This document shows, one piece after another, positions 19,168 through 28,104 of a stretch of DNA of 64,000 nucleotides. This stretch comes from JALQTD01 sp965656785. GTDB lineage: Bacteria; Bacteroidota; Bacteroidia; Flavobacteriales_D; Sanyastnellaceae. Below the pieces are notes generated by a model. That model saw only the letters and a program-made list of their open reading frames with translations, searched no databases and had not been told where the DNA came from. Positions within the stretch are counted from its first letter, which is position 1. The number at the start of each line of letters is the position of its first letter. The stretch spans positions 12,587 to 76,586 of the forward strand of contig CBFHLY010000016.1 of assembly GCA_965656785.1 (NCBI GenBank), read 5' to 3'. Position numbers and translations under genes: made by a program.

Positions 19168-21153
19168 TCAGTCCGTCAAAGAGTGAAGGACCAACGTGTT
19201 GACCTCGATGGGGTACTTCGCCCGAAGTTCGGCGATCCAGCGGGCCTCGAGCTCGTCTTGGTAGGCGGCGATGGCAGCACCCCGGCACGCCTCGAGCGGC
19301 TTCGGTTCCGGGCCGCGTGCGCTGATCACGTTCACGACGACCGTGGCGCCGTCGCCTGCGGGGAATTCCAGCACCGTCGCGCCGTTCACCGCTGCCGCGA
19401 ACACGCTGTCCGCCCAGTGGTTCTCGCCCGATTCGAAGGTGCCGAATTCCATGCGAAGCGCCAAGGCGTTCTCCTCCAGCCACTTCGCGTTCGCTTCCGC
19501 CATTTCTTCGCGGCTGCCACGTCCTTTTTTCAGCGCTTTCCGTACCGTCTTCAAGACGTCGTCGTTCGCGCACGTGTAGACACCGATTTCCATCCGCGGA
19601 CCCCACATGAACCGGTCGGCGTTTTCCGCGTGGAAGGCTTCGAGACCTGCGGAGTCGCGCACGGCTTTCGACCACACTTCTTGGTCCGTCAACTCAAAGA
19701 GCAGGATGCCGTCGTGGTATTCTTCGATGAGGAGCCGGAAGTCGTCGTACTTCGCTTCGAGCTGCGAATCCTCGTAATCGAGCAGCAGGCTTTCCGTCCA
19801 AGCGGTGAAATTCGATGCGATGATGGCCGCAGCACCGGCTTCGGGGTTGCGGATTTTCGTTGTGTTCAGGTGAGCGATGAAGTCCCCGACCTTCCAGGTT
19901 TGGCCGGCGAAGGACACGAGGACTTGGTTGTCGTGGCTCGTCGAGGGGAGGGGATGGCCTTCGTAGAAGGCGCTGTCGACGCGGGCGGCCGCGCGGACGA
20001 GTTGGCTGAGTTCCTTTTCCGAATCGGTGTAGGCGTATTCCGTTTTGAGTTTGGCCAAAAACGAATCGCGCGTGCGCTCCGCCCGCGAATCCCGGCTGAT
20101 TTTCTTTTCCAGTTCGCGCTTCGATTCCTCAAAGGTGGGCAGGTCCCGCGCTTCAAGGCGCTTCACGATGTGCCAACCGTATTCGGTTTCGAATGGGGCC
20201 GAGATGGCGCCGTTTTCTTCGAGGCCGAAGGCGGCGTCTTCGAACGCTTCGACCATCTTGCCGGTGCCAAACCACGGAAGTTCCCCGCCCTTGCTGGCCG
20301 ACGAAACGTCCTCGCTGTACTTCATCGCCATCTCGTTCCAATCTGCACCCTCTTCGAGCATGCGGTGGATTTCTTCGATGCGGCGACGGGCTTGGGTCAC
20401 CGCGCCGGGGTCCTTGCCTTGCGGCGTGCGGATCATGATGTGGGCGGCATGGACTTCCCCACGGGCTTCGCGGCGCCCCGTTACTTGGAGGATGTGGTAG
20501 CCGTAACGTGTGCGGATGATGGGGCTGAGTTCACCGACCGGCGTGGTGTAGGCCGCGCTTTCAAACGGGTAGACCATTTGAAAAGCGGTGAACCAGCCGA
20601 GGTCTCCACCGTTTTCCACGGCACTCGGGTCGTCGGATCCGCCCTTCGATCGGGCCACGGACACGAAATCCGCGCCGTCGGCGATGCGGTCGCGCAGGAC
20701 CTTGATGCGGCGGTAGGCGTTCGCCGTGTCGGTCGGGCTGGCGTTTTCATCGCACGAGATGAGGATGTGCCGGGCGCGCACTTCGGTTTGTTTCCGGTCG
20801 AACGCTTCTTGGACCAAATCATCCAGCACTTCCGAATCCGTCAAATACGGCCGAGCCAACTGCTGCCGGTACCCGTCCAATTCGCGCTTGAACGTGGCAG
20901 ACGTGTCCATGCCGCGCGCCTCGGCCTCGAGGACCTTGAGCTTGAAGTTGATGAACAGTTCCATGTATTCGTCGAGGCTCTCTTCGGTAACGGCCGCGTC
21001 GCGGTTGTTCTTGAGGAAGATGTGCTCGAAGTCGGAAGCGGAGACGGATTCGGGTCCTACGGTGAGCACGGTTTGGCCTTGGGCCCAGCCGATTGCACAC
21101 CCCATCCACGCGCCCAAGGTCAGGGCAGCAGCTCGAAAAGTCATGTTCTTCAT
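19168..21153 (-). CDS. Periplasmic peptidyl-prolyl isomerase with two parvulin domains
   Basis: The ATG at 21153 gives a signal peptide (FRAAALTLGAWMGCAIGWAQ) and 661 residues. Two PpiC-type domains are clear: about residues 121-225 (VRARHILISCDE, GGDLGWFTAFQMVYPFE, TRYGYHILQVTGRR) and about 234-335 (VHAAHIMIRTPQG, GGELPWFGTGKMVEAFE, TEYGWHIVKRLEARD). A long helical C-terminal region resembles the chaperone arm of SurA/PpiD. It should assist folding of exported proteins in the periplasm. It is first of three related genes and lies downstream of guaB with its own likely promoter at 21202. Confidence 0.9.
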   Translation of the reverse strand: MKNMTFRAAALTLGAWMGCAIGWAQGQTVLTVGPESVSASDFEHIFLKNNRDAAVTEESLDEYMELFINFKLKVLEAEARGMDTSATFKRELDGYRQQLARPYLTDSEVLDDLVQEAFDRKQTEVRARHILISCDENASPTDTANAYRRIKVLRDRIADGADFVSVARSKGGSDDPSAVENGGDLGWFTAFQMVYPFESAAYTTPVGELSPIIRTRYGYHILQVTGRREARGEVHAAHIMIRTPQGKDPGAVTQARRRIEEIHRMLEEGADWNEMAMKYSEDVSSASKGGELPWFGTGKMVEAFEDAAFGLEENGAISAPFETEYGWHIVKRLEARDLPTFEESKRELEKKISRDSRAERTRDSFLAKLKTEYAYTDSEKELSQLVRAAARVDSAFYEGHPLPSTSHDNQVLVSFAGQTWKVGDFIAHLNTTKIRNPEAGAAAIIASNFTAWTESLLLDYEDSQLEAKYDDFRLLIEEYHDGILLFELTDQEVWSKAVRDSAGLEAFHAENADRFMWGPRMEIGVYTCANDDVLKTVRKALKKGRGSREEMAEANAKWLEENALALRMEFGTFESGENHWADSVFAAAVNGATVLEFPAGDGATVVVNVISARGPEPKPLEACRGAAIAAYQDELEARWIAELRAKYPIEVNTLVLHSLTD

Positions 21154-21201
21154 CGCAGTTCTAACAGGTGTTGCGGCCCAAAACGGGCCAAAAAATCGGA
21201 G

Positions 21202-21209
21202 CAAAATTA
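21202..21209 (-). promoter_or_regulatory. -7 promoter element of the PPIase operon
   Basis: The minus strand reads TAATTTTG, a full match to TAnnTTTG, about 48 bases before the ATG at 21153. Just downstream the leader contains a short inverted repeat (GGCCC-5-GGGCC, around 21175-21189) that could fold in the 5' leader. No strong -33 box is seen. Confidence 0.35.
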
Positions 21210-21232
21210 ATCCGCCGTTTCCAAGCGAAACG

Positions 21233-22699
21233 TTAGCGAATGCTATAATTCGGGGCTTCGCGGGTGATCATGACATCGTGCGGGTGGCTCTCCTTGATGC
21301 CGGCGTTGGTGATGCGGACGAATTGAGCTTGTTGCAGCGCGGGGATGTCAGCAGCGCCGCAGTACCCCATGCCGGCGCGGAGGCCGCCGATGACTTGGTA
21401 CATGACTTCACGGACGGTGCCTTTGTAAGGAACGCGGCCGGAAATGCCTTCGGGGACGAGTTTTTTGATGTCGTCTTCGGCGTCTTGGAAGTAGCGGTCC
21501 TTTGATCCCTGCTGCATGGCCTCCATCGATCCCATGCCGCGGTACGTCTTGAACCGGCGGCCTTCGTAGATGATGGTTTCGCCGGGGCTTTCTTCCGTTC
21601 CTGCGAGCATCGAGCCGATCATGACGGTGTGGCCGCCGCCGGCGATGGCCTTGACGATGTCGCCCGTGAACCGAATGCCTCCGTCCGCGATGACGGGAAC
21701 GCCGGTGCCTTTCAAGGCTTCGGCCACGTCCATGACCGCTTTCAACTGGGGCACCCCTACGCCCGCGATGATGCGGGTGGTGCAAATGGAGCCCGGGCCG
21801 ATGCCGACTTTCACCGCATCCGCTCCCGCTTCGACGAGGGCCTTCGCCGCGGCGGCGGTGGCGATGTTGCCGCAGACGACGTCCACGGTGGGGAAGGCGG
21901 CCTTGACTTGGGCCAGGACGTGGAGCACGCCCTTGCTGTGTCCGTGGGCCGTGTCGATGATGACCGCGTCCACGCCGGCCGCAACAAGCGCTTCTGCCCG
22001 TTCCATCGTGTCGTGCGTCACACCCAGGGCCGCGGCCACGCGCAGGCGGCCGTATTGGTCCTTGCAGGAGTTCGGGAACTCGCTCAGCTTGATGATGTCG
22101 CGGTAGGTGATGAGGCCGACGAGCAAGCCGTTGCGATCGACCACCGGCAGCTTCTCGATGCGGTGCTCGCGCAGGATTTGTTCTGCACCGGCCAAATCCC
22201 CGCCATCCTCGGTTACGATCAACCCCTCCTTCGTCATCACTTCCTCAATGGGCCGCTTCGGATCCTTCTCAAACCGCAAATCCCGGTTCGTCACGATGCC
22301 GGCCAAGCGGCCTTCCTCATCCACCACGGGAATGCCGCCGATGCGGTGCTCCCGCATGATGGTGAGGGCGTCCCCGACCAAGGCGTCTTCGCGCAGCGTG
22401 ACCGGATCCTGGATCATGCCGTTTTCTGAGCGTTTCACCCGGCGCACTTCGGCGGCCTGCTGGGCTATGGTCATGTTCTTGTGGATGACTCCGATGCCTC
22501 CTTGCCGCGCCATGGCAATGGCCATCGCGCTCCCGGTCACCGTATCCATTGCCGCCGAAATCACCGGCGTCTTCAGTTCAATGTTGCGGGAGAAGTGGCT
22601 GTTGAGGCGCGTGTCGCGCGGGAGCACTTCCGAGTAGGCAGGGACGAGCAGCACGTCGTCGTACGTCAGGCCTTCACCGAGGATTTTATCGGAGTTCAT
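21233..22699 (-). CDS. guaB: IMP dehydrogenase
   Basis: This 488-residue enzyme oxidises IMP to XMP with NAD+, the committed step of guanine nucleotide synthesis, in the cytosol. Length and sequence match the family throughout: the start GEGLTYDDVLLVPAYS, two CBS domains at about residues 95-210 (ALTIMREHRIGGIPVVDEEG and ILREHRIEKLPVVDRNG), the active-site loop GIGPGSICTTRIIAG with catalytic Cys near 305, and the flap-region YRGMGSMEAM. It is transcribed on the same strand as the PPIase block but is probably a separate unit. The leader is about 130 bases if the element at 22835 is used. Confidence 0.98.
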   Translation of the reverse strand: MNSDKILGEGLTYDDVLLVPAYSEVLPRDTRLNSHFSRNIELKTPVISAAMDTVTGSAMAIAMARQGGIGVIHKNMTIAQQAAEVRRVKRSENGMIQDPVTLREDALVGDALTIMREHRIGGIPVVDEEGRLAGIVTNRDLRFEKDPKRPIEEVMTKEGLIVTEDGGDLAGAEQILREHRIEKLPVVDRNGLLVGLITYRDIIKLSEFPNSCKDQYGRLRVAAALGVTHDTMERAEALVAAGVDAVIIDTAHGHSKGVLHVLAQVKAAFPTVDVVCGNIATAAAAKALVEAGADAVKVGIGPGSICTTRIIAGVGVPQLKAVMDVAEALKGTGVPVIADGGIRFTGDIVKAIAGGGHTVMIGSMLAGTEESPGETIIYEGRRFKTYRGMGSMEAMQQGSKDRYFQDAEDDIKKLVPEGISGRVPYKGTVREVMYQVIGGLRAGMGYCGAADIPALQQAQFVRITNAGIKESHPHDVMITREAPNYSIR

Positions 22700-22834
22700 G
22701 GGCGTGGATTCGGTTGTTCATCGTGCTTCGAGCGCAGGGCTCGGACAGCGGTTCCCGAATTGCAGCGTCGCGCCGCTCTAGCCAGTTCGTGAACCCCCAG
22801 CCCGACGCGCAAGCGCCTTTGGCGAAGATTCGGG

Positions 22835-22842
22835 CAAAGGTA
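22835..22842 (-). promoter_or_regulatory. -7 promoter element of guaB
   Basis: The minus strand reads TACCTTTG, a full match to TAnnTTTG. It would give a leader of about 130 bases before the ATG at 22699, long enough to hold a control element, although I could not identify a known riboswitch fold there. No convincing -33 box was found. Confidence 0.35.
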
Positions 22843-22903
22843 TTGAAAATTGAGGTGCGATGTGGGTTGGTCGAGAAAGGTTCTGAACAGACCGTTCACC
22901 GCT

Positions 22904-25009
22904 TCACTCGTCCACCAACACGTTGACGAGCCCTGAGCGCATGGTTTGTTTGCCCGATCCGTCTTGAATCCAAAGGGTATAACCATAAGCCCCTTCTTGT
23001 ACAACGGCGCCGTCAACCGTGCCATCCCACCCCCAATCCGCGTCATCGGAAGCGAAAATCAGATCGCCCCAACGGCTGTAAACTTCCATGTGAAAGGTGG
23101 TCAAGTCCGCAAAGGAAATCACCGGCTTGAACACCGGGTTGAAACCGCCGACGGTGATGGCATTGGGAATCCAAATCACCGGAGGCAACGACAAACACGT
23201 GGTGTTCGACAGCGCATAATTCACTCCGCCATTGGGGCCTGGGGCGCTGTCAACCGCTTCGATGAGGTAGCAGAATTCTCCGCTGGCGGATTCGGTTTCG
23301 CCCACTTCATCCTCGTAAGCAGTGACGGACGCGGGCAAGGTCACCAGCGGCTGCGGGGTGCCTCCGTTTTCCGACCGGAAAATGCGATACGAACTGACCG
23401 ACCCAGGAAACTCCTCGTACGGATTCCAAAACAACGTGTTCACCAACTGCTCTTCGTCCGCAGTGCCATCGAGCAACATCGTGGTCGCTTCGTTGCTCAC
23501 GTCCACGCTGTCGTTGCACAAGTTCTCCACCCGCACCCGATACGTGTAGCTCATCACCTGGCTGTGGGCACCGAGGTCGGTGAAGGCGACGTTCAGTCCG
23601 CCGACTGCGGTCATGGCGTCGATGCGCAAGAACGGCGCGTTCGGTTGATCCGCGCGCTTGCGTTCCAGGATGAAATGGTGTTGCTCCGTCATTGATTGGT
23701 CGAAGTCCACAACCACCTCGACGCCCGATGAATCCAAGGCGGATGCCCGCAGAATGTTCGTGAACGCGGGCGCACCGGGGTATTGGAAATCCAGCGCCGC
23801 CAAGTTGGAAAGCGAACTGGCCCCGGTGGAGTGATGGGCTTCCACCCAGTACCGATAAACAGAACCGAGCTGTGCGCCCTCGTGCTCGAATTCGTACGTT
23901 CCAGCGGGAACGGTTCCGAGCTGTTCGGCCGCGCCCCAATTGGTGGCGGTTTCGTCCAACGCTTGCTGCGCATGAATGCTGTACGATTCCACGTTGCCGT
24001 CGAGGCCGTAAGCTCCGGCCCATTCGATGAGGGCCAAATCCGAGCACGGCTGCCGCTCAGCGATGATCCTCAGCGTGGAAGCGCACGAGGGATTTGCGGC
24101 ACCGGGGTCCGGTGCGCCGTCCACGAAGCAGGAATCGAACGCCGCCACGTTGTAGCTCTCGATGAGCGATTGCGCGTTCGAAAGGGGGTTCGTGTAGGCC
24201 GTCGCGTTGGGGTCGAAAATCGTGTCGATGGGCACTTGCAAGCCGCCGCTGCACAGGTAGATGATGTACCCGGCCAAATCCGCCGCCGGACTGGGCGTCC
24301 AATTCAGCACCGCCAATCCCGTCACGGGATCCACGTCGATGTCCGAAATAGCTGGGGCGTCCGGGTCCAATTCGTCGTTGATTTCACTCCCGGCTCGGTT
24401 CGACTCGTGTTGGCACCCCCAGGTCGCATCGGGTTGGATGACCCGGAATTCGAGCACTTCGCTGCAGGCCTCCACCTCGTACTCAAACGAGTTCATTCCT
24501 CCATTGTCTACAACCGAGCCCAAGTCGATCCATCCCCCGGCGTTGTCGGACTTCTGAACCACGAAGTCCGCGCCCGTGCCTCCCGTGGCGATCCGCGGGC
24601 TGTTCCAGGTCAAATCCGCAAACCCCGGCGTCAGGCTGGGCTGCGCTAGGAGAAACGTGTTGCAAATCGTATCCGAAACGCTGCTGTTTCCATCGGTCGA
24701 TTGCGTCACGACGAAGTAGCAGACCGGGCCTTGGTTGCCGTTGACGTTGGGCGCGAGCACCGAATTGTTCGCATAATTCGGCATGTTCGTCGTCGAGACG
24801 TTCGCGGGATTGGTGGCCGGAAATTGGTGAAACACGTATTGGTAGAACAACCCCGCGGGGTCCGCGGGCTGCGTCCACGCCACCGTCGTATTGCCCGCGG
24901 TGTTGACCTGAACGCATTGCATGCTCACGTCCAATTGGGCCAACGCCAAGCGAGCGCTCCCCAGGAGAAGCGCAAGAGCAGTCAGCAAAACGGCTACTGG
25001 ACGATTCAT
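22904..25009 (-). CDS. Secreted fibronectin-like protein with CHU_C sorting domain
   Basis: The ATG at 25009 yields a signal peptide (MNRPVAVLLTALALLLGSA) and 701 residues. Several fibronectin type III-like units follow, seen in phrases such as VTGLAVLNWTPSPAADLAGY, VPAGTYEFEHEGAQLGSVYRYWVEA and NLFWNPYEEFPGSVSSYRIF-like strands. The C-terminal ~90 residues are a CHU_C domain: WIPNAITVGGFNPVFKP, FHMEVYSRWGDLIFASDD and GWDGTVDGAVVQEGAYGYTL. It should be exported by type IX secretion and kept at the surface. A full -7 element lies five bases before this start, which supports it over the earlier ATG at 25027. Confidence 0.82.
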   Translation of the reverse strand: MNRPVAVLLTALALLLGSARLALAQLDVSMQCVQVNTAGNTTVAWTQPADPAGLFYQYVFHQFPATNPANVSTTNMPNYANNSVLAPNVNGNQGPVCYFVVTQSTDGNSSVSDTICNTFLLAQPSLTPGFADLTWNSPRIATGGTGADFVVQKSDNAGGWIDLGSVVDNGGMNSFEYEVEACSEVLEFRVIQPDATWGCQHESNRAGSEINDELDPDAPAISDIDVDPVTGLAVLNWTPSPAADLAGYIIYLCSGGLQVPIDTIFDPNATAYTNPLSNAQSLIESYNVAAFDSCFVDGAPDPGAANPSCASTLRIIAERQPCSDLALIEWAGAYGLDGNVESYSIHAQQALDETATNWGAAEQLGTVPAGTYEFEHEGAQLGSVYRYWVEAHHSTGASSLSNLAALDFQYPGAPAFTNILRASALDSSGVEVVVDFDQSMTEQHHFILERKRADQPNAPFLRIDAMTAVGGLNVAFTDLGAHSQVMSYTYRVRVENLCNDSVDVSNEATTMLLDGTADEEQLVNTLFWNPYEEFPGSVSSYRIFRSENGGTPQPLVTLPASVTAYEDEVGETESASGEFCYLIEAVDSAPGPNGGVNYALSNTTCLSLPPVIWIPNAITVGGFNPVFKPVISFADLTTFHMEVYSRWGDLIFASDDADWGWDGTVDGAVVQEGAYGYTLWIQDGSGKQTMRSGLVNVLVDE

Positions 25010-25014
25010 GCACA

Positions 25015-25022
25015 CAAAGTTA
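25015..25022 (-). promoter_or_regulatory. -7 promoter element of the CHU_C gene
   Basis: The minus strand reads TAACTTTG, a full TAnnTTTG match, ending five bases before the ATG at 25009. It implies a leaderless transcript and rules out the earlier ATG at 25027 as the start. The -33 position holds only TTCG. Confidence 0.4.
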
Positions 25023-25084
25023 ATCACGCGACGGAGGGTCGCGAAGGATAGACGCTCGAAAGTGGTGAATTGTTGCCCGCGGAA

Positions 25085-27487
25085 TTACGCTTCTTCACTC
25101 GGTTCGCCATAGCCACCGCTTCCATAGCCGTATCCATAACCGTAGCCGTACCCGTACCCATAGCCGTACTTGTAAGCGTATTTGCTGTACACCCGCTGCC
25201 ACCGGTTCATCCGGATGTTATTCAGAATGAAGGAGGCCGACAGTTGGTTTTGGGCCAACACGCTTTCAAGGTGGTTGATGCTCCGCTTGGAGGACTTTTC
25301 CGTGTTCGTCACGAGCAAGCCGGCATCCACGTGCTGCATGAGGATGATCGCGTCGCTGATGAGCAGAATCGGAGGCGTATCCAACAAGATGAAGTCGAAC
25401 CGAGACCGAAGTTCCTTCAACAGTTCCAGCGTCTGATCGCCCATGACCAATTCGGAAGCGTTGGGGGGAACGGGTCCCGCTGTGCAAACGGAAAGGTTTT
25501 CCACCGGTCCGGGGCGCAACACGTCGTCCAATTGGGCGCGCCCAATGAGCACGGTGGAAAGGCCTTTCTTGTTGTCCAGCCCCATGTTTTTGTGCACCTT
25601 CGGCTTGTGCATGTCGAAGTCAATGAGGGCCACCGACTTGCCTGTCTTTGCGAGGACGGCTGCGAGGTTGGAGACCGTGAAGCTCTTGCCTTCTCCAGGG
25701 TGCAAGGAACTGATAAGCAGTAGCTTGCTCTCGGAGCGCGTGAGCATGTACTGCAGGTTTGCCCGCAAGCTTCGGAACGCTTCCGTCACGGCCGAACGGC
25801 TGTCATTCAGGATCGACAAGGGGTGCTCCTCGATGTCGTCATAGTGCGGAATGCCGCCCAATACAGGCAGGTTCGTGGAGTCGCGCAATTCCACGATGGT
25901 TTGGATCCGCTCAAAAAAGGCCATGCGCACGAGCGCGATGAGCAAGGCCAAAGCGAACCCGCCGCCCGCCCACGTCAGCACCGTTCGGCTCTTGTTGGGG
26001 CCGATGACCCGGTCGTAGCGAGCGGCTTCGATGATGGTCGCTTCCGGGGCAATGCCCGCGCGCGAAATGATGGTGGAAGCCTTCGATTCGAGGAGGAAAA
26101 TGTACAGGCCTTCGTTGACCTGCAGCTTGCGCTCCATGCTCAGGATGTCGCGCTGGGTGGCGGGCAGGCCTTGAAGGCGGCTTTCGAGGCTGGTGATTTG
26201 GCGTTGCAAATCGGACCGTTGATCCTGCAAGGCCAACTCGGTATCGCGGATGTACCTCGAGATGGTCGATCGCGTGGAACTCAACGAGGAGTCCAAACGC
26301 CGCACTTGGTAACTGTCCTCCGTGACGTCAATGAGGGCGCTCGCGCGCTCCGAGCGCAACGTGAAGAGCTGGTTGACCTGCTGGACCAAAAGCGGGTCCT
26401 CCGAAAACAAGTACGTCGTTGGAGGCAAGCCGAATTCCCCTGTTCCCGCTGAAAGGTAGGAGCGGAGCGACCCCATGGCGTCCAGCCGCAAGTCCAACTC
26501 GCGCAGCTGGGACTCCATGGTAATTAGCGTGTTGAAAAACTCCGTTTCCTCACGGGTCAAATCGAGGATCTCGTTGTCCGCTTTGAACAGGTCGACCTGT
26601 TGCTCCAGGCTGTCCATCATGGACGTGAGCTCTTGGAGCTGCCGGTCGATGAACTCCTCCGTTCGGCGGCTGGCTTCGAACCGGGCTTCCTGCGTGTATT
26701 CGATGTAGATGTGCGACAGGGCGTCGAGGAAGGCGGCGGGCCGCGACGCCAAGGTGCTCGACGCTTCGAGTTGCAGGATGCTCGTTCGGTCTACGGCCTT
26801 GACGGCGAGGGCGCTGCGGAATTGCTGGATGCGCTGGTCGCGGTTGAATGCGCGGATGCGGAGGTGTTGCTCCCGCATGCTGTCCCATTTGGCTTCGCTG
26901 AGCACCTGGTCTGAAGGGTGATTCAAGCTCACTTTCAAGGCCAAATCACCGCTCTCCGTCCAGACGCCGAACGGGAATTGTGCCTTGACGTGTTCGCCCG
27001 CGGGGTTGTCGTAGGTGAGTTCGTAGCCGGAGGGGCCGAGGATGCGGAGGTCAAGGTTTTGGCCCAAAAGACCCGCCGCAAACAACCCGGGATCGGCCTC
27101 AATGCTCAAATGAGTGAACCGCTCCACTTGTGTGGTGCGCAACCGGCCGACAAAGAAGAAGTCCAGCGGCTCGTTCATCGTGTCCACCACTCGGCCGATG
27201 AGGTCGTACGATCGAATGATGCGGCTCTGGTTGGGTACGTTGCTGCTCAGGCTTCGGGCGCCGATGGCTCCGAGCATTTGCGCTTGGTAATCGAAGGTCT
27301 CTTGGCTTTCAAGCAGGATTTCCGATGTCGCGCTGTGCACGTCCAGTTGGCGCTTCGTGATGAGGGTGCCCATGACGTAGCCGGTTGCGGCGAGCAGGAT
27401 GAAGAGCCACGCGTTTTGGGCCGCCATCTTGAGATAGGGCCTCAGGTCATTCCAATTGATGAGCGCGTTCGAAGAGGGTTCAGGCAT
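25085..27487 (-). CDS. Polysaccharide co-polymerase / tyrosine autokinase (Wzz-BY-kinase fusion)
   Basis: An 800-residue inner-membrane protein that controls polysaccharide chain length and export. Residues about 27-45 are a first membrane span (AWLFILLAATGYVMGTLI), followed by a Wzz-type periplasmic region with long coiled coils (about 250-430). A second span lies near 495-515 (TWAGGGFALALLIALVRMAF). The cytosolic BY-kinase has Walker A near 595 (SSLHPGEGKSFTVSNLA), Walker A' (VALIDFDMHKPKVH) and Walker B (FDFILLDTPPILLISDA). The C-terminus is a Tyr cluster containing eight consecutive Tyr-Gly pairs, the expected autophosphorylation tail. No exopolysaccharide genes are directly beside it, so it may act on the 1-2722 cluster or elsewhere. 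Confidence 0.93.
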   Translation of the reverse strand: MPEPSSNALINWNDLRPYLKMAAQNAWLFILLAATGYVMGTLITKRQLDVHSATSEILLESQETFDYQAQMLGAIGARSLSSNVPNQSRIIRSYDLIGRVVDTMNEPLDFFFVGRLRTTQVERFTHLSIEADPGLFAAGLLGQNLDLRILGPSGYELTYDNPAGEHVKAQFPFGVWTESGDLALKVSLNHPSDQVLSEAKWDSMREQHLRIRAFNRDQRIQQFRSALAVKAVDRTSILQLEASSTLASRPAAFLDALSHIYIEYTQEARFEASRRTEEFIDRQLQELTSMMDSLEQQVDLFKADNEILDLTREETEFFNTLITMESQLRELDLRLDAMGSLRSYLSAGTGEFGLPPTTYLFSEDPLLVQQVNQLFTLRSERASALIDVTEDSYQVRRLDSSLSSTRSTISRYIRDTELALQDQRSDLQRQITSLESRLQGLPATQRDILSMERKLQVNEGLYIFLLESKASTIISRAGIAPEATIIEAARYDRVIGPNKSRTVLTWAGGGFALALLIALVRMAFFERIQTIVELRDSTNLPVLGGIPHYDDIEEHPLSILNDSRSAVTEAFRSLRANLQYMLTRSESKLLLISSLHPGEGKSFTVSNLAAVLAKTGKSVALIDFDMHKPKVHKNMGLDNKKGLSTVLIGRAQLDDVLRPGPVENLSVCTAGPVPPNASELVMGDQTLELLKELRSRFDFILLDTPPILLISDAIILMQHVDAGLLVTNTEKSSKRSINHLESVLAQNQLSASFILNNIRMNRWQRVYSKYAYKYGYGYGYGYGYGYGYGSGGYGEPSEEA
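25121..25168 (-). repeat. Hexanucleotide tandem repeat encoding Tyr-Gly x8
   Basis: Eight consecutive TAY-GGN codon pairs (plus-strand period of six, variants of CCGTAG/CCATAG) encode the YG-repeat tail of the tyrosine kinase. Third codon positions vary, so selection at protein level is likely, but the six-base period also permits slippage changes in length without frameshift. Confidence 0.8.
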
Positions 27488-27539
27488 GCGCCCGCAATTT
27501 CGTTAATTCTCCTCGAATACGCGGAAACGATTCACGCGG

Positions 27540-27572
27540 TTGCGAGAAAAGGCGAAATCCTGCGTAACATTG
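27540..27572 (+). promoter_or_regulatory. Candidate promoter for the gene at 27583
   Basis: A TTG at 27540-27542 and TAACATTG at 27565-27572 resemble the Bacteroidota -33/-7 pair, with one mismatch in the -7 box and a spacer of 22 (usual 19-21). The ATG follows ten bases later. Confidence 0.25.
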
Positions 27573-27582
27573 AATCGTGGAA

Positions 27583-28104
27583 ATGACAACAGCCATCGCG
27601 AAGGGAGTGGAACGCACCGGGGGGCAGTGGGACGATTTGCGCCCGGAGGCGCGGGTGTGGATTTACGTGGCGGATCGCCTGATCTCTGAACCGGAGGCGG
27701 CGCAACTGGCCGAACAGCTGGACGGCTTTGTCCGGGGCTGGGCTGCGCATCAGGTGCCGTTGAAATCCGGATGGAAGCTTTGGGGGCGCCGGGTACTTAT
27801 TATAAGCGTGGACGAATCCGTGGAGCCCGCTTCGGGGTGTTCCATCGATTCCATGACCCACGCGGTGCGGCATTTGGGGGCGGAGCTTGGGGTGGATTGG
27901 TTCAATCGGATGCTGGTGGTGCACGAGGACGAACAAGGGGAGTGGGCCTGCACGTCGATGCACGCGTTTTGGGCGATGCGGAAGGCGGGACGTGTGGACG
28001 ATTCGATTTTCGTGGTCAATCCCTTGGCCAAAACCAAGGGCGACTGGGAAGTGTCCGGAGTACAGTCTTTCGGGGAAAGCTGGCATGCCTCCATGTGGGG
28101 CTGA
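27583..28104 (+). CDS. Conserved Bacteroidota protein (often mislabelled ABC transporter ATPase)
   Basis: The 173-residue protein has no signal peptide, membrane span or P-loop. It matches a conserved small family of Bacteroidota recognised by RVWIYVADRLISEPEAAQL, FVRGWAAHQVPLKSGWKLWG, VDESVEPASGCSIDSMTHAV and GVDWFNRMLVVHEDE. Database entries often call it an ABC transporter ATPase, but nothing in the sequence supports that; the Cys and Asp of ASGCSIDS are the most conserved-looking residues. A GTG at 27577 could extend it by two residues. It stands alone, divergent from the tyrosine kinase gene. Function unknown. Confidence 0.75.
   Translation: MTTAIAKGVERTGGQWDDLRPEARVWIYVADRLISEPEAAQLAEQLDGFVRGWAAHQVPLKSGWKLWGRRVLIISVDESVEPASGCSIDSMTHAVRHLGAELGVDWFNRMLVVHEDEQGEWACTSMHAFWAMRKAGRVDDSIFVVNPLAKTKGDWEVSGVQSFGESWHASMWG

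Noticed and set aside
19183..21210. 675-codon plus-strand frame opposite the two-parvulin PPIase
   Set aside because: No motif or signal; the minus strand carries unmistakable parvulin domains.
22700..22903. GC-rich structured stretch upstream of guaB considered as a tRNA
   Set aside because: No TTCRANNC T-loop with flanking stems or acceptor pairing could be assembled on either strand.
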